This document shows positions 38,342 through 48,295 of a stretch of 64,000 nucleotides of DNA, one piece after another (positions within the stretch are counted from its first letter, which is position 1; the number at the start of each line of letters is the position of its first letter). The position numbers and the translations under genes are program-made. Under the pieces are notes generated by a model, which was not told the origin of the DNA, searched no databases, and saw nothing but the letters and a program-made list of their open reading frames with translations. The stretch comes from Bacteroides sp. (GTDB taxonomy: Bacteria; Bacteroidota; Bacteroidia; Bacteroidales; Muribaculaceae). The stretch covers positions 18,299-82,298 of the forward strand of contig JAAVEA010000031.1 in the NCBI GenBank assembly GCA_014801535.1. The letters run 5' to 3'.

Positions 38342-39366
38342 TTATGAAAAAGTTCCTCTTTATTTTACTTTCGGCATTTATTATCGTGGGGTGTGCCAAA
38401 CCTAAGTTTGATGTAATTTTCGAACTCCCTGAATCGGTGCATGCCGCATATACATTCACCTATTACGCTTCCTCTTCAAAACAGGGGAAATGGATCGAAA
38501 CAGGGGTAATGGTTCAGGGTGGACGTGGCAAAATGACGCTTCCTGCCGCCAATCCAACCGTTGTCTCCCTCTCGGCCGGTAGCAACGTGGTGTATTTTTA
38601 TGTGGAGCGCGGCGATAAGATAAAGATAAAAGGGGAGAGTGCTGATATATATTCCTGGCAGATAGAGGGGAATTCCATTAATGAGGAGTGGAGCGCGTGG
38701 AGACGCGAAAACGTGGGCTCGCTGAGTGCGGGAAATGTAAAAAAAATAAACGATGCCGTGGAGAAATATGTGAAGAAAAACCCTTCCAATCCGCTCTCGG
38801 CTCTTCTCCTTCTCTATGACTATGACAGGAGTGAGAACAATATCGGCTTCCTTAACCTTTGGAAAAGTCTGAAGGGAGATGCGGCAAAAGAGAAATGGAT
38901 CACTATTTCCGGACGCACCGATCTTTATACCAACACTCCTCTCACCCCTCCCGATCTGAAAAAGAAACATACCCTCATTCTCAAGTCGCTCGGCAATGGA
39001 GCCGATACGGTTGTTACAGGCAAAGTGCCCGTCGCTCTTCTTTTCTGGCACAATTCCGACAACGAGCGCACAAAGATGATTGATTCGCTTAAGGCTTTGA
39101 GGAAGGCTCATCCCGATTCGGCTTCATATATCATAGCCGACATCTGCCTCGATCCTGATTCACTCAGCTGGGTCTCCCCTTTAGGACGAGATTCTCTTGA
39201 ACACACCATACGCGCCTGGAATCCGATAGCCGAGGCCGACTCGGTGATACGCTCTCTGGGTGTGGAGAAAACTCCGTCACTTATTCTTTTTCCGGCCATA
39301 GCATCCACTCCCAAGAAAACAGACGACAAAAAGAAAGACTCTTCAGTAAAAAAGTCTAAGAAATAA
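38338..39366 (+). CDS. lipoprotein with thioredoxin-like C-terminal region, function unknown
   Basis: A 342-residue protein with a lipoprotein signal peptide, lipobox IIVGC. A second ATG at 38344 (MKKFLFILL) is an equally good start; 38338 overlaps the manC stop. The N-terminal ~110 residues are beta-rich, resembling the domain that precedes thioredoxin folds in many Bacteroidota lipoproteins. Residues about 220-320 (KVPVALLFWHNSDNERTKMIDSL, then a cis-Pro-like KTPSLILF) look like a thioredoxin fold, but the CxxC redox motif is missing, so it is unlikely to be an oxidoreductase. It ends in a lysine-rich tail. Confidence 0.72.
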   Translation: MIMKKFLFILLSAFIIVGCAKPKFDVIFELPESVHAAYTFTYYASSSKQGKWIETGVMVQGGRGKMTLPAANPTVVSLSAGSNVVYFYVERGDKIKIKGESADIYSWQIEGNSINEEWSAWRRENVGSLSAGNVKKINDAVEKYVKKNPSNPLSALLLLYDYDRSENNIGFLNLWKSLKGDAAKEKWITISGRTDLYTNTPLTPPDLKKKHTLILKSLGNGADTVVTGKVPVALLFWHNSDNERTKMIDSLKALRKAHPDSASYIIADICLDPDSLSWVSPLGRDSLEHTIRAWNPIAEADSVIRSLGVEKTPSLILFPAIASTPKKTDDKKKDSSVKKSKK

Positions 39367-39378
39367 AATCTACTACTC

Positions 39379-40986
39379 ATGCTCACAAAGATATATTCGG
39401 CTGCCATAAGCGGCATAGATGCGTTTCCGGTCACGATAGAGACCGAAATATGGAAAGGAGCCGGATTCACTATCGTGGGTATGGCCGATACCTCTATCCG
39501 TGAAAGCTACGAACGTATGCTCTCGGCTATCCGACATTCCGGATATGAGTTCCCTCACCATCGCATAACCATCAATCTTGCTCCGGCCGATATAAAGAAG
39601 GAGGGGGCGCAGTTCGACCTCCCTATGGCCATAGGAATCCTTACTTCGGCAGAGTTTGTGCGCCCGGCCGATTTATCCTCATCCATGCTTACGGGCGAAC
39701 TTTCTCTCGACGGATCTGTGTTGCCGGTGAAAGGTGTGCTCCCTATGGCTATAAAGGCTCGTGAGATGGGTCTTAAACGATTGATCGTGCCTGAAGGTAA
39801 TGTAACCGAAGCTGCTGTGGTGAATAAGATTGACGTTTACGGTGTGAAGACCCTTCAGGAGGCGGTGGCTATTCTCGAGGGTTCATCCGATCTGTCACCG
39901 GTAAGGATAGACACACGCGCCCTTTTTCTCGCCTCTCAGGAGGAATTCGATTATGATTTTTCCGAAGTGAAGGGACAGGAGAGTGTGAAGCGCGCGTTTG
40001 AGATCGGATGTGCCGGTGGACATAATCTAATAATGGTGGGGCCTCCAGGAGCAGGAAAATCAATGATGGCTAAACGTCTTCCCTCGATAATGCCCCCTTT
40101 GAGCATGGCCGAGGCGCTGGAGACAACTAAGATTCATTCCGTGGCCGGAAAACTGTCGCGTGGTTCCATGCTTATGACCAAACGTCCATTCCGCACCCCT
40201 CATCACACTGTTTCTCCCGTGGCTCTTGTAGGTGGAGGTGCCAATCCGATGCCCGGTGAGATCTCACTGGCTCATAACGGTGTTCTTTTTCTGGACGAAT
40301 TTCCTGAGTTTCCACGCCAGGTGCTCGAAGTTTTGCGTCAGCCTATTGAAGATCGTATAATCACCGTGGCACGCGCGAAATATACCGTAAATTATCCTTC
40401 AAGCTTTATGCTCGTGGCCTCGATGAACCCGTGTCCATGCGGCTATTACGGACACCCCTCGCGACCATGCACTTGCACTCCGGGAGCCGTAAGTAAATAT
40501 GTAAACCGAATATCAGGTCCTCTGCTCGACCGCATCGACCTGCAGGTGGAGATCGAGCCCGTGGCATTCGACGACATGGCCGATCCTACACCTACCGAAC
40601 CCAGTGCCTCCATACGCGAGCGGGTGATGAAAGCCCGAGAAATTCAACAGGAACGATACCGCGAAATAAAGGAGATCCACTGCAACGCACAGATGAATTC
40701 ACGCCTTTTAAAGAGATATGCATGGCCTGATTCCGAAGGAATGGCCAAACTGAAAGACCGCATGACAAAACTCAATATGTCAGCGCGTGCCTTCGACCGT
40801 ATCCTGCGTGTGGCTCGCACCATCGCAGATCTCGAATCAGCCTGTGAGATAATCTCATCATCGCCGGAAAAAGCCTCTCTTACCTTGCAGGAAGCCGCCT
40901 CACGCCCCGTGCTTGTGAGACATATAGCCGAAGCCATAAGCTACCGCGCTCTCGACCGCGGCTCCTATGGCTCCACTTTCGGCTGA
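39379..40986 (+). CDS. ComM/YifB family magnesium chelatase-like AAA+ ATPase
   Basis: A 535-residue protein. The N-terminal ~170 residues are a Lon-protease-like S5 fold (GFTIVGMADTSIRESYERM). The AAA+ domain has Walker A VGPPGAGKSMMAKRLP near residue 220 and Walker B NGVLFLDEFPEF near 300. Then come the cysteine cluster MNPCPCGYYGHPSRPCTC and a C-terminal helical domain. ComM is a hexameric helicase that promotes branch migration during natural transformation in Gram-negative bacteria; a role in recombination is likely here. Confidence 0.92.
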   Translation: MLTKIYSAAISGIDAFPVTIETEIWKGAGFTIVGMADTSIRESYERMLSAIRHSGYEFPHHRITINLAPADIKKEGAQFDLPMAIGILTSAEFVRPADLSSSMLTGELSLDGSVLPVKGVLPMAIKAREMGLKRLIVPEGNVTEAAVVNKIDVYGVKTLQEAVAILEGSSDLSPVRIDTRALFLASQEEFDYDFSEVKGQESVKRAFEIGCAGGHNLIMVGPPGAGKSMMAKRLPSIMPPLSMAEALETTKIHSVAGKLSRGSMLMTKRPFRTPHHTVSPVALVGGGANPMPGEISLAHNGVLFLDEFPEFPRQVLEVLRQPIEDRIITVARAKYTVNYPSSFMLVASMNPCPCGYYGHPSRPCTCTPGAVSKYVNRISGPLLDRIDLQVEIEPVAFDDMADPTPTEPSASIRERVMKAREIQQERYREIKEIHCNAQMNSRLLKRYAWPDSEGMAKLKDRMTKLNMSARAFDRILRVARTIADLESACEIISSSPEKASLTLQEAASRPVLVRHIAEAISYRALDRGSYGSTFG

Positions 40987-41017
40987 TTTTTTAACTTGCC
41001 CAATATAAAATTTTTAT

Positions 41018-41025
41018 TAATTTTG
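41018..41025 (+). promoter_or_regulatory. -7 box of folD promoter
   Basis: TAATTTTG is an exact TAnnTTTG, 27 bp upstream of the folD ATG at 41053. An AT-rich stretch precedes it. Confidence 0.5.
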
Positions 41026-41052
41026 CTCTTTGAATTTAAACAACTTCATGAT

Positions 41053-41922
41053 ATGACATTAATCGACGGTAAAAAGACAGCGGCTGAAATCAAACAGGAG
41101 ATAGCCGCACAAGTTAAGGAGATGGAGAGCCGTGGCGAACGCGCTCCACATCTTGCCGCCATCCTTGTAGGCCACGACGGCGGATCGGAGACTTACGTAG
41201 CCAATAAAGTCAAGGCTTGTGGTGAATGCGGATTCCGCAGCTCTCTCATTCGTTTCGAGGACGACGTTACTGAAGAACGTCTGCTTGATGAGATTAAGCG
41301 TCTCAATGAAGATGATGAAGTGGATGGCTTCATCGTTCAGCTTCCCCTTCCGCGTCATATCGACGAACAGCGTATAATCCGCGCCATAGATCCCGAAAAA
41401 GATGTCGACGGCTTCCACCCTGTCAATGTGGGTAACATGTCTATCGGTCTTCCGGGTTTCGTATCGGCCACCCCTGCCGGAATCATGGAGCTTCTGCGCC
41501 GTTATGGTGTGGAGACCAAAGGTAAGCATGCCGTGGTGCTCGGCCGCAGCAATATAGTGGGCAAGCCGATGGCTACCCTCCTCATGCAGAAAAGTAACCC
41601 CGGCAACTGCACTGTAACCGTATGTCATTCCGCCACTCCAAATATCAAGGAGATATGTCGTGAGGCCGATATAATCGTGGCCGCCCTCGGTGTGCCCGGA
41701 TTCGTTACCGAAGATATGGTAAAACCCGGTGCCACAGTGATTGATGTCGGCACAACACGTGTGCCCGATTCAACACGCAAATCAGGATGGCGTCTGCGTG
41801 GAGATGTCGATTTCGAGAATGTGGCTCCCAAATGCGCCTTCATCACTCCCGTGCCCGGGGGTGTCGGGCCGATGACCATCTGTTCCCTCATGATGAACAC
41901 CCTCAAAGCGAAGCAAAAATAA
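41053..41922 (+). CDS. folD: bifunctional methylenetetrahydrofolate dehydrogenase / cyclohydrolase
   Basis: A 289-residue protein from ATG 41053 ([17 protein letters not shown]); an upstream in-frame ATG at 40996 falls ahead of the promoter box and gives an odd hydrophobic extension. Motifs: [18 protein letters not shown] with the catalytic Lys, [14 protein letters not shown], and the NADP loop [17 protein letters not shown], ending [14 protein letters not shown] ([11 protein letters not shown]). It interconverts methylene-, methenyl- and formyl-tetrahydrofolate. Confidence 0.95.
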   Translation: MTLIDGKKTAAEIKQEIAAQVKEMESRGERAPHLAAILVGHDGGSETYVANKVKACGECGFRSSLIRFEDDVTEERLLDEIKRLNEDDEVDGFIVQLPLPRHIDEQRIIRAIDPEKDVDGFHPVNVGNMSIGLPGFVSATPAGIMELLRRYGVETKGKHAVVLGRSNIVGKPMATLLMQKSNPGNCTVTVCHSATPNIKEICREADIIVAALGVPGFVTEDMVKPGATVIDVGTTRVPDSTRKSGWRLRGDVDFENVAPKCAFITPVPGGVGPMTICSLMMNTLKAKQK

Positions 41923-41936
41923 CATAATTCCCTCGG

Positions 41937-44270
41937 ATGAAAAACCTTGTGATAGTAGAGTCGCCGGCCAAGGCGAAGACCATAGAGAAATTTTTAGGAC
42001 CCGACTATAAGGTTATGTCGAGTATAGGCCACATCCGCGATTTGAAATCGAAAGGGATGAGCGTGGAGATCGACAAGGATTTCTCTCCGGTCTATGAAAT
42101 TCCGGCAGAAAAAAGAGATGTGGTCCGTGCATTGAAGACCGAGGCTGCCAAGGCCGACACCGTGTGGCTCGCTTCCGATGAGGACCGCGAGGGGGAGGCT
42201 ATCGCATGGCATCTCGCTGAAGTGCTTGGTCTCGATCCGCAGAAGACAAAGCGAATAGTATTCCACGAGATTACAAAGCCTGCAATATTGGAGGCTATCG
42301 CCAATCCACGCACAATAGATATCGACCGTGTAAACGCTCAGCAGGCACGCCGTGTGCTCGACCGAATAGTAGGATTCGAGCTTTCGCCGGTGCTCTGGAA
42401 GAAGATTAAGCCGGCTCTTTCGGCCGGCCGCGTGCAGAGCGTGGCCGTAAGGCTTATATGTGAGAGGGAGAAGGAGATAGATGCTTTCAAGCCTGAGCCT
42501 TTCTATCGCGTAAACGGTATATTCTCCACCTCCGCCGGAGAGGCTATGAAAGCCGAACTAAAACATCGCATCGATAATAAGGAGACTGCCTTACGCCTTC
42601 TTCATGAATGCGCCGATGCGGAATTTGAAGTGTCGGAAGTAGCCGTCAAGCCGGTGAAGAGATCTCCCGCACCGCCATTTACCACCTCTACTCTCCAGCA
42701 GGAGGCCGGCAAACGACTCGGTTTCTCCGTGAAACAGACCATGCGTACCGCCCAGAAACTATATGAGGAGGGACGCATCACATACATGCGTACCGACTCC
42801 ACCAATCTGTCGGCGCTCGCATTGCGCGATATAAAGAGCGTGGTCGAAGAGGATTATGGCAGCCAATATCACAAGGAACGTCATTACCACACCCATTCAA
42901 AGGGTGCGCAGGAGGCTCACGAAGCAATCCGCCCTACATACATATCCAACCGCGACATACCGGGTGATGAACGCGAGCGTCGTCTCTACGATCTGATATG
43001 GAAGCGTGCGGTGGCTTCTCAGATGAGCGATGCTCTCCTTGAGAAGACCAACGTCGATATTGAGGTGCGCCGTAATGGAAAGGGCACAGGCGAGGAATTC
43101 CGGGCCGAGGGTGAAGTGATCACTTTCGAAGGGTTCATGAAAGCTTACGGTGCCGATTCCACGGATGAGAGCGGACTTCTGCCTAAAGTGGAGAAAGGTG
43201 AGAAACTATCTGATATTCAGATCACCGCAACAGAACGATTCACTCTCCCTCCGGCACGCTACACCGAAGCTTCTTTAGTGAAAAAGATGGAAGACCTCGG
43301 AATAGGACGTCCTTCCACATATGCTCCCACTATCTCCACTATCCAGGATCGCGACTACATACGTCACGGTGAGAAACGTGGGGAACCACGCGAATACGAT
43401 ATTCTCACTCTCAAGGATGGGAAGATTTCCTCAGAAACTGTCACCGAAATGGCCGGAAGTGAGAAAGGTAAACTTATACCTACCGATGTGGGTATGGTGG
43501 TCAACGACTTCCTTACAGCCAATTTCCCCGATATTCTCGATTATAATTTCACTGCACGTGTTGAGGAGAAGTTCGATGAGATTGCCGAAGGGAAGCTGGG
43601 TTGGAAAAATGAGCTGTCGGGCTTCTACGATGATTTCCACCCGTCCATAGACCGCGTAAACGCAATGCGCACCGAACATAAGGTAGGCGAACGTATCCTT
43701 GGCACCGACCCCGCTTCCGGACGCCCTGTTTCTGTCAAGATCGGACGATTCGGACCCGTAGTGCAGATAGGGGAGGCCACCGATGAGGAGAAACCGCAGT
43801 TTGCGAGTCTGAATGCAGATCAGAGCATATATGATATAACTCTTGAAGATGCCTTGAAACTTTTCGAGCTTCCACGTGTGCTTGGAGAATTGGAGGGTAA
43901 TGAGGTAAAGGCTGCCATCGGTCGCTTCGGGCCTTACGTTCAGATAGGGAAGGAATATGTATCCATACCCAAAGATATGGCTCCACAGACCATAACTCTC
44001 GAGGAGGCTGCAGAGCTGATCCGCGCCAAACGCGAGGCAGATGCCAACCGTCTGATCAAGACCTTCGACGAAATGCCGGGACTTGAAATCCTCAACGGCC
44101 GCTTCGGCCCCTACATCGCCTATAAGAAAGAGGGTGCCCGTAAAGCCGTAAACTATAAGATTCCCAAAGGAACCGACCCCGCTTCTCTCTCTCTCGATGA
44201 AGTGAAGGCTCTCATGGAGGCTCCCGCTCCCGCCAAGCGCAAAACTTCCACACGCGCCAAAAAGAAATAA
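41937..44270 (+). CDS. topA: DNA topoisomerase I (type IA)
   Basis: A 777-residue enzyme. The Toprim start LVIVESPAKAKTIEKFLG, the acidic motif SDEDREGEAIAWHL near residue 80, and the active-site tyrosine in RITYMRTDST near 285 are intact. After about residue 590 there are no Cys4 zinc fingers; instead three Toprim_C-type repeats are seen (SVKIGRFGPVVQIG, AAIGRFGPYVQIG, ILNGRFGPYIAYKK). The lysine-rich end is AKKK. It relaxes negative supercoils. The stop is followed at once by a purine-rich minisatellite. Confidence 0.96.
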   Translation: MKNLVIVESPAKAKTIEKFLGPDYKVMSSIGHIRDLKSKGMSVEIDKDFSPVYEIPAEKRDVVRALKTEAAKADTVWLASDEDREGEAIAWHLAEVLGLDPQKTKRIVFHEITKPAILEAIANPRTIDIDRVNAQQARRVLDRIVGFELSPVLWKKIKPALSAGRVQSVAVRLICEREKEIDAFKPEPFYRVNGIFSTSAGEAMKAELKHRIDNKETALRLLHECADAEFEVSEVAVKPVKRSPAPPFTTSTLQQEAGKRLGFSVKQTMRTAQKLYEEGRITYMRTDSTNLSALALRDIKSVVEEDYGSQYHKERHYHTHSKGAQEAHEAIRPTYISNRDIPGDERERRLYDLIWKRAVASQMSDALLEKTNVDIEVRRNGKGTGEEFRAEGEVITFEGFMKAYGADSTDESGLLPKVEKGEKLSDIQITATERFTLPPARYTEASLVKKMEDLGIGRPSTYAPTISTIQDRDYIRHGEKRGEPREYDILTLKDGKISSETVTEMAGSEKGKLIPTDVGMVVNDFLTANFPDILDYNFTARVEEKFDEIAEGKLGWKNELSGFYDDFHPSIDRVNAMRTEHKVGERILGTDPASGRPVSVKIGRFGPVVQIGEATDEEKPQFASLNADQSIYDITLEDALKLFELPRVLGELEGNEVKAAIGRFGPYVQIGKEYVSIPKDMAPQTITLEEAAELIRAKREADANRLIKTFDEMPGLEILNGRFGPYIAYKKEGARKAVNYKIPKGTDPASLSLDEVKALMEAPAPAKRKTSTRAKKK

Positions 44271-44415
44271 GGAAGAGAGAATGAGAAGAGAGCGGATGAG
44301 AAGATGAGCGGATGAGAAGAGAGCGGATGAGGAGAGAGCAGATGAGGAGAGAGCGGATGAGGAGAGAGCAGATGAGGAGAGAGCAGATGAGGAAAGAGCA
44401 GATGAGGAGAGAATG
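44271..44415 (+). repeat. purine-rich 15-bp minisatellite after topA
   Basis: From 44311 to 44415 seven copies of a 15-bp unit (GATGAGGAGAGAGCA with few changes) run in tandem, starting at 44311, 44326, 44341, 44356, 44371, 44386 and 44401; less regular purine-rich units precede them. It begins directly after the topA stop codon. Almost no pyrimidines other than T occur on the + strand except the C in the unit. Confidence 0.9.
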
Positions 44416-44419
44416 AAGT

Positions 44420-44464
44420 AGCCGTCTCTGTTTGTTTCGGCGTAGGCCGCCTTCGGTGGCCGAT
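44420..44464 (+). repeat. interspersed repeat family Y, copy A
   Basis: Holds AGCCGT, three bases, TGTTTGTTTCGG (44429-44440), then CGTAGGCCGCCTTCGGTGG. The same arrangement recurs at 48454-48495, 50204-50233 and, as a tandem array, at 50801-50930, each time just after a purine-rich tract on the + strand. GGCCGCC-TTC-GGTGGCC can form a short stem. Confidence 0.8.
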
Positions 44465-44501
44465 TAGGCCGATTAGCCGCTCAGGCCTGATAATGATAAA
44501 G

Positions 44502-44539
44502 AAAACACAACAAAAATTTGTTAATTTTTGTTGTGTTTT
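44502..44539 (+). other. 17-bp perfect hairpin abutting the AsmA-like gene start
   Basis: Perfect inverted repeat, arms 44502-44518 and 44523-44539, loop TGTT. The right arm is followed by TAT and then the ATG at 44543. It may be the terminator of topA, but it sits where the next gene's ribosome-binding site should be. Confidence 0.75.
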
Positions 44540-44542
44540 TAT

Positions 44543-47500
44543 ATGAAAGAGATTCCTGAAGAGAAAAATATAGATTCCACCCCGCAGCCGGCCGATAAGA
44601 AGCGTTCATTAGCTGCACGGATAGCCATTGTCTCCGCCTGGACCATTGGAGGGTTCATAGCCCTTGTCATTCTCCTGCTCGCCGGAGCCACATGGTGGCT
44701 AACCCCCGCGCGCCTCACCGAAATTGTAAACCGAGAGGCAAGCCGCAATCTATATGCCGATGTAGAAACTCATAACATCCGGTTCACCCTCTGGAGTTCC
44801 TGGCCTCACCTCCGCGTCGAAATGGATTCAATGACAATCCGTTCACGCGTATTCGACAGCATCCCTTCTTCTATCAGATCCACACTACCTGCCGATGCAG
44901 ATTTCCTGGCTTCCTCCGGAAGATTCAGCGGCGGCATAAACCTCCTCTCGCTTCTGAGAGGAGAGATCTCCCTGCATGATGTCGACCTCGGATCGTTGCG
45001 TCTGAATCTCGTAACTGTAAACGATTCTCTCTCCAATTTCAATATCGTTCCCCCCGATTCGGTGAAGACAAAGATACCGCATTTCACAGCCAACCGCGTG
45101 CGTCTACTCAATCCGGGCTCCATCAGATACCGTTCACTCGCCGACAGTGCCAGCGCAAATGTCGACCTACGCGCTCTCTCACTCAACCTTACCGATAAAA
45201 AGAAAAACCGTAAAGATCCCTCCCTTCCGCGTTATTCCGACAACTATTCTCTGAAAATTCTCGGCAACGTGGATGCCTCCGTGGGAGATCTATCCATACT
45301 CCGTGGTTTTCCGTTCGAACTCGGAGGAGATGTTGCCCTGGGGTTCGATCCTCTCCGCTTCGCCACAAGCGATTACCACGTCAATCTCGGTGCCCTCCAC
45401 GGCAATATAGATATGAGAATGCAGGTGGGAGGCGATTCAAGTCTCGATTCATTCTCCTGGCATTTCGACAATTTCGATCTTCTGCGCATATTGGCTTATA
45501 TACCCGGGCTTGATCTCTCCTCTATCGAGAGCCTCGATGCGCCCGTCACTGTCAATGCCACCGCGCGCCTCACCTCTCCCTGGCGTCTTTCTTCAAATGT
45601 GCTTCCTTCCGCTGAAGTGGACTTCAATATAGTCGACGGCAATATGAGCTATACCATGAGCGACGGCCGCACCTGCACCCTACGCCATGAAGGAGCCGGC
45701 GGACGTCTGATCTTCGATGGTGTCAATCCATCCGCCTCATCCTTCGTAGTGCCTCCTTTCCGACTCTGCGGAGAGGGTGTCGACCTCACTATAGGAGCAG
45801 ATATGACCCAACTTCTCGGTTCGCCGCTCCTGGAAGCATCCGTGGAGGGGAATGCGATGCTGCAGAAACTCGCCGCCGCCTTCCCTTTCCTGAATCAGTA
45901 TTCACTTAAAGGGGATGTTCAGACCATGGCCGTGATCCAAGGCCGCATACCTCCTCTGTCTCAACTCAGCAACGGTGCCCCGCTCACCCATGCCGATGTC
46001 TCTCTCGACGGCAAGATAAAACTAAGCGATTTCTCCGGTAAGTTTGCCGCAAAGAAGATCACGGCATCTGCAAAGACTCTTGAGATAGATCTTGATGGAC
46101 AATCGGCGGCAGGCAATCTTCCGCGTAAGATACATCTTTCCGGAGCAGGGGAGGGTCTTGCCCTTTCCATCCCCGGCGATAATATGAAACTGGCGCTCAA
46201 AGACCTCAAAATAGCCGGAGAGATGGATATGGCTTCCTCCGGAGGGAGATTGTCTGCAGGAAGTTCTGCGCTGTCTCTCACATCGGGAGCCGAAAAAGTA
46301 AATCTTGCCGGAATATCACTCGATTTATCCGCCGACCGCCTGTCATCACCGAGAAAAGTGAGCGATTTCAAGATACCGGCTTTATGGTTGGCCGACACCT
46401 CCTCTCTCGCTTTCGCTCCCCATTCCTCTCAATTCCTTCAGGTGAAGCTTCCCAAGGAGGCACGCGATTTTATGGCTCAATGGAAAGCCGGCATGCATCT
46501 TAAAGTGGCCGCCGGTTCTCTCACCACACCCTCATTCCCCGGAAAGAACAGATTGCAGAAACTCGACATGACCGCTTCTTTTGATTCTATCGTGCTCAAC
46601 AGCCTGCGGCTCCGGTCGCGTTCATCGGCCATGGCAATGCGCGGCAATATCTCAAATCTGCGGCAGTTCCTCTGTTCGTCAACTCCGGCTCCTCTCTATG
46701 TAAATCTTGAGGTAGCTATGGATACAATGCAGATCAACCAGCTCGCCGGAGCCTTCCTTAAAGGGGATAAGGGTACGCGTCTGAGTGCATCTCCCGATAA
46801 GCAGGAATCCGACACCATAGCCCTCCTCCTTCCGCGCAATATAGTGGCCGATATACACGCCACGGCCGATGAGACGCAATATATGAATCTCCATCTCTAC
46901 GACCTCAACACAGGCCTTCACATGCGTGATGGAAACATGCGCGTGGAAGACCTTCGGATATCGGCCGATTTCGGACATGCCTTCCTAAATTTCAACTTCA
47001 ATACATCCGACATACAGCGCATAGGAATGAAAGCCGACCTCGGGTTGCTCGATGTCGACGTGGTGCGTTTCTTCGATAATTTCCACACGCTCCTTCTCAT
47101 GATGCCTCAGATGAAGAATCTGGAGGGAGAGGTGTCGGCCGAAGCCAATTTCTCGCTCCTGTCATTCCCGAATATGTATGTAAATGTCCCATCGCTTGGA
47201 GCCGACATAAGAGTGCAGGGCGACGGTCTGACAGTTCACCAGAGTCCATTCATACGCCGCATCACCCGTATGCTGCTCATCCATGAGAGCGGTCCGCTGC
47301 ATATCGCCGATATGGATGTCCACGCCTCGCTCCACGACAACCTCCTTGAGCTTTACCCCTTCACATTCGCCGTAGACCGCTACCGGCTTAAAATGGAAGG
47401 ATTGAACAATTTCGATGGAGACCTATATTACCATATCGGGGTAGAGAAATCCCCCGTACCTTTCCCCTTCGGTATAAATATTCTCGGCAAGTTCTCTCAT

Positions 47501-47653
47501 CCTAAAATACGTTTCGGAGGAGCCGGCTGGAAAATAAAGAAAGGGGAGAAGATCACCGCATCCGTAATGGAAGAAAACCGCATCAACATAGTGGCCGAAG
47601 GACGCAAGTTTCTCAAGGAATTTCTACGCAAGGCCGCTGAATCAGACCAATAG
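44543..47653 (+). CDS. AsmA-like family protein, large
   Basis: A 1036-residue protein from ATG 44543; a TTG at 44528 inside the upstream hairpin is an unlikely start. It has a cytoplasmic N-terminus of about 25 residues, one membrane helix (ARIAIVSAWTIGGFIALVILLLAG, about residues 25-48), and then a very long periplasmic beta-rich region. The C-terminal ~250 residues carry the AsmA signature area (MKNLEGEVSAEANFSLLSFPN, then LLELYPFTFAVDRYRLKMEGLNNFDGDLYYHIGV in adjacent pieces). AsmA-like proteins are thought to bridge the envelope and move phospholipids to the outer membrane. Its only same-strand neighbour is topA. Confidence 0.83.
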   Translation: MKEIPEEKNIDSTPQPADKKRSLAARIAIVSAWTIGGFIALVILLLAGATWWLTPARLTEIVNREASRNLYADVETHNIRFTLWSSWPHLRVEMDSMTIRSRVFDSIPSSIRSTLPADADFLASSGRFSGGINLLSLLRGEISLHDVDLGSLRLNLVTVNDSLSNFNIVPPDSVKTKIPHFTANRVRLLNPGSIRYRSLADSASANVDLRALSLNLTDKKKNRKDPSLPRYSDNYSLKILGNVDASVGDLSILRGFPFELGGDVALGFDPLRFATSDYHVNLGALHGNIDMRMQVGGDSSLDSFSWHFDNFDLLRILAYIPGLDLSSIESLDAPVTVNATARLTSPWRLSSNVLPSAEVDFNIVDGNMSYTMSDGRTCTLRHEGAGGRLIFDGVNPSASSFVVPPFRLCGEGVDLTIGADMTQLLGSPLLEASVEGNAMLQKLAAAFPFLNQYSLKGDVQTMAVIQGRIPPLSQLSNGAPLTHADVSLDGKIKLSDFSGKFAAKKITASAKTLEIDLDGQSAAGNLPRKIHLSGAGEGLALSIPGDNMKLALKDLKIAGEMDMASSGGRLSAGSSALSLTSGAEKVNLAGISLDLSADRLSSPRKVSDFKIPALWLADTSSLAFAPHSSQFLQVKLPKEARDFMAQWKAGMHLKVAAGSLTTPSFPGKNRLQKLDMTASFDSIVLNSLRLRSRSSAMAMRGNISNLRQFLCSSTPAPLYVNLEVAMDTMQINQLAGAFLKGDKGTRLSASPDKQESDTIALLLPRNIVADIHATADETQYMNLHLYDLNTGLHMRDGNMRVEDLRISADFGHAFLNFNFNTSDIQRIGMKADLGLLDVDVVRFFDNFHTLLLMMPQMKNLEGEVSAEANFSLLSFPNMYVNVPSLGADIRVQGDGLTVHQSPFIRRITRMLLIHESGPLHIADMDVHASLHDNLLELYPFTFAVDRYRLKMEGLNNFDGDLYYHIGVEKSPVPFPFGINILGKFSHPKIRFGGAGWKIKKGEKITASVMEENRINIVAEGRKFLKEFLRKAAESDQ

Positions 47654-48176
47654 ATAAAAACAGAGCGAAGGAGGCTAATCTCTGCGATCGGCCTCCCTCT
47701 GAATTAAAATTAGGTTGAATCAAATCATCTTATTCATATCTTGTGACGTACGAACTTCAATTCAATCAAATTTTAATTTCAGTAGACGAGAGTATAAAAC
47801 CGGAAATCCGGCTTAACTCTCCTCTACTTCCACAATCAGAGTAATTTACTATCACTTAATGAGTTGTCCTTGGATAGGCATCCTCACCTCTGACCTATAC
47901 AACCATTCAAATAAGATTTCAATCAGTTATCAAAAATTGCAACGTAAGGTTTTCAATTTCTTATTTTCCATGACCTCTTTCTATCTTTTCTACACCTCCC
48001 ATCCATCATAATAATGGGAGAATAAATATAACACTCTAAAACTAAGAGTAATTACAATAATCTTTAAGAATACCTGAAAAACTATATTTTGTAAATCAAA
48101 TATCTTATTTCCGGCAACAGAAGTAATTAATTTCTTATTTTCGATGGCAAATCTACAATTAATTATTTATATGTGC

Positions 48177-48220
48177 AAGAAAAAGTGAGAAAAAATTTAA
48201 ATTTTTTCTCACTTTTTCTT
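48177..48220. terminator. 44-bp perfect palindrome, possible bidirectional terminator
   Basis: Two 22-bp halves (48177-48198, 48199-48220) are exact reverse complements with no spacer. A/T-rich ends and a central GTGAG/CTCAC. It lies between a + gene (AsmA-like) and a - gene (TrmH-like) that converge, as a shared terminator would. Confidence 0.7.
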
Positions 48221-48295
48221 AAAATTCCCTAATTTATATATCTTTTGATCTCTTTTATCTTAAAATTAAATCATTTTTCCTCATTAATAAGAGAA

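Noticed and set aside
44311..44415. Possible CRISPR or coding repeat after topA
   Set aside because: 15-bp tandem units without spacers; the topA stop codon precedes them.
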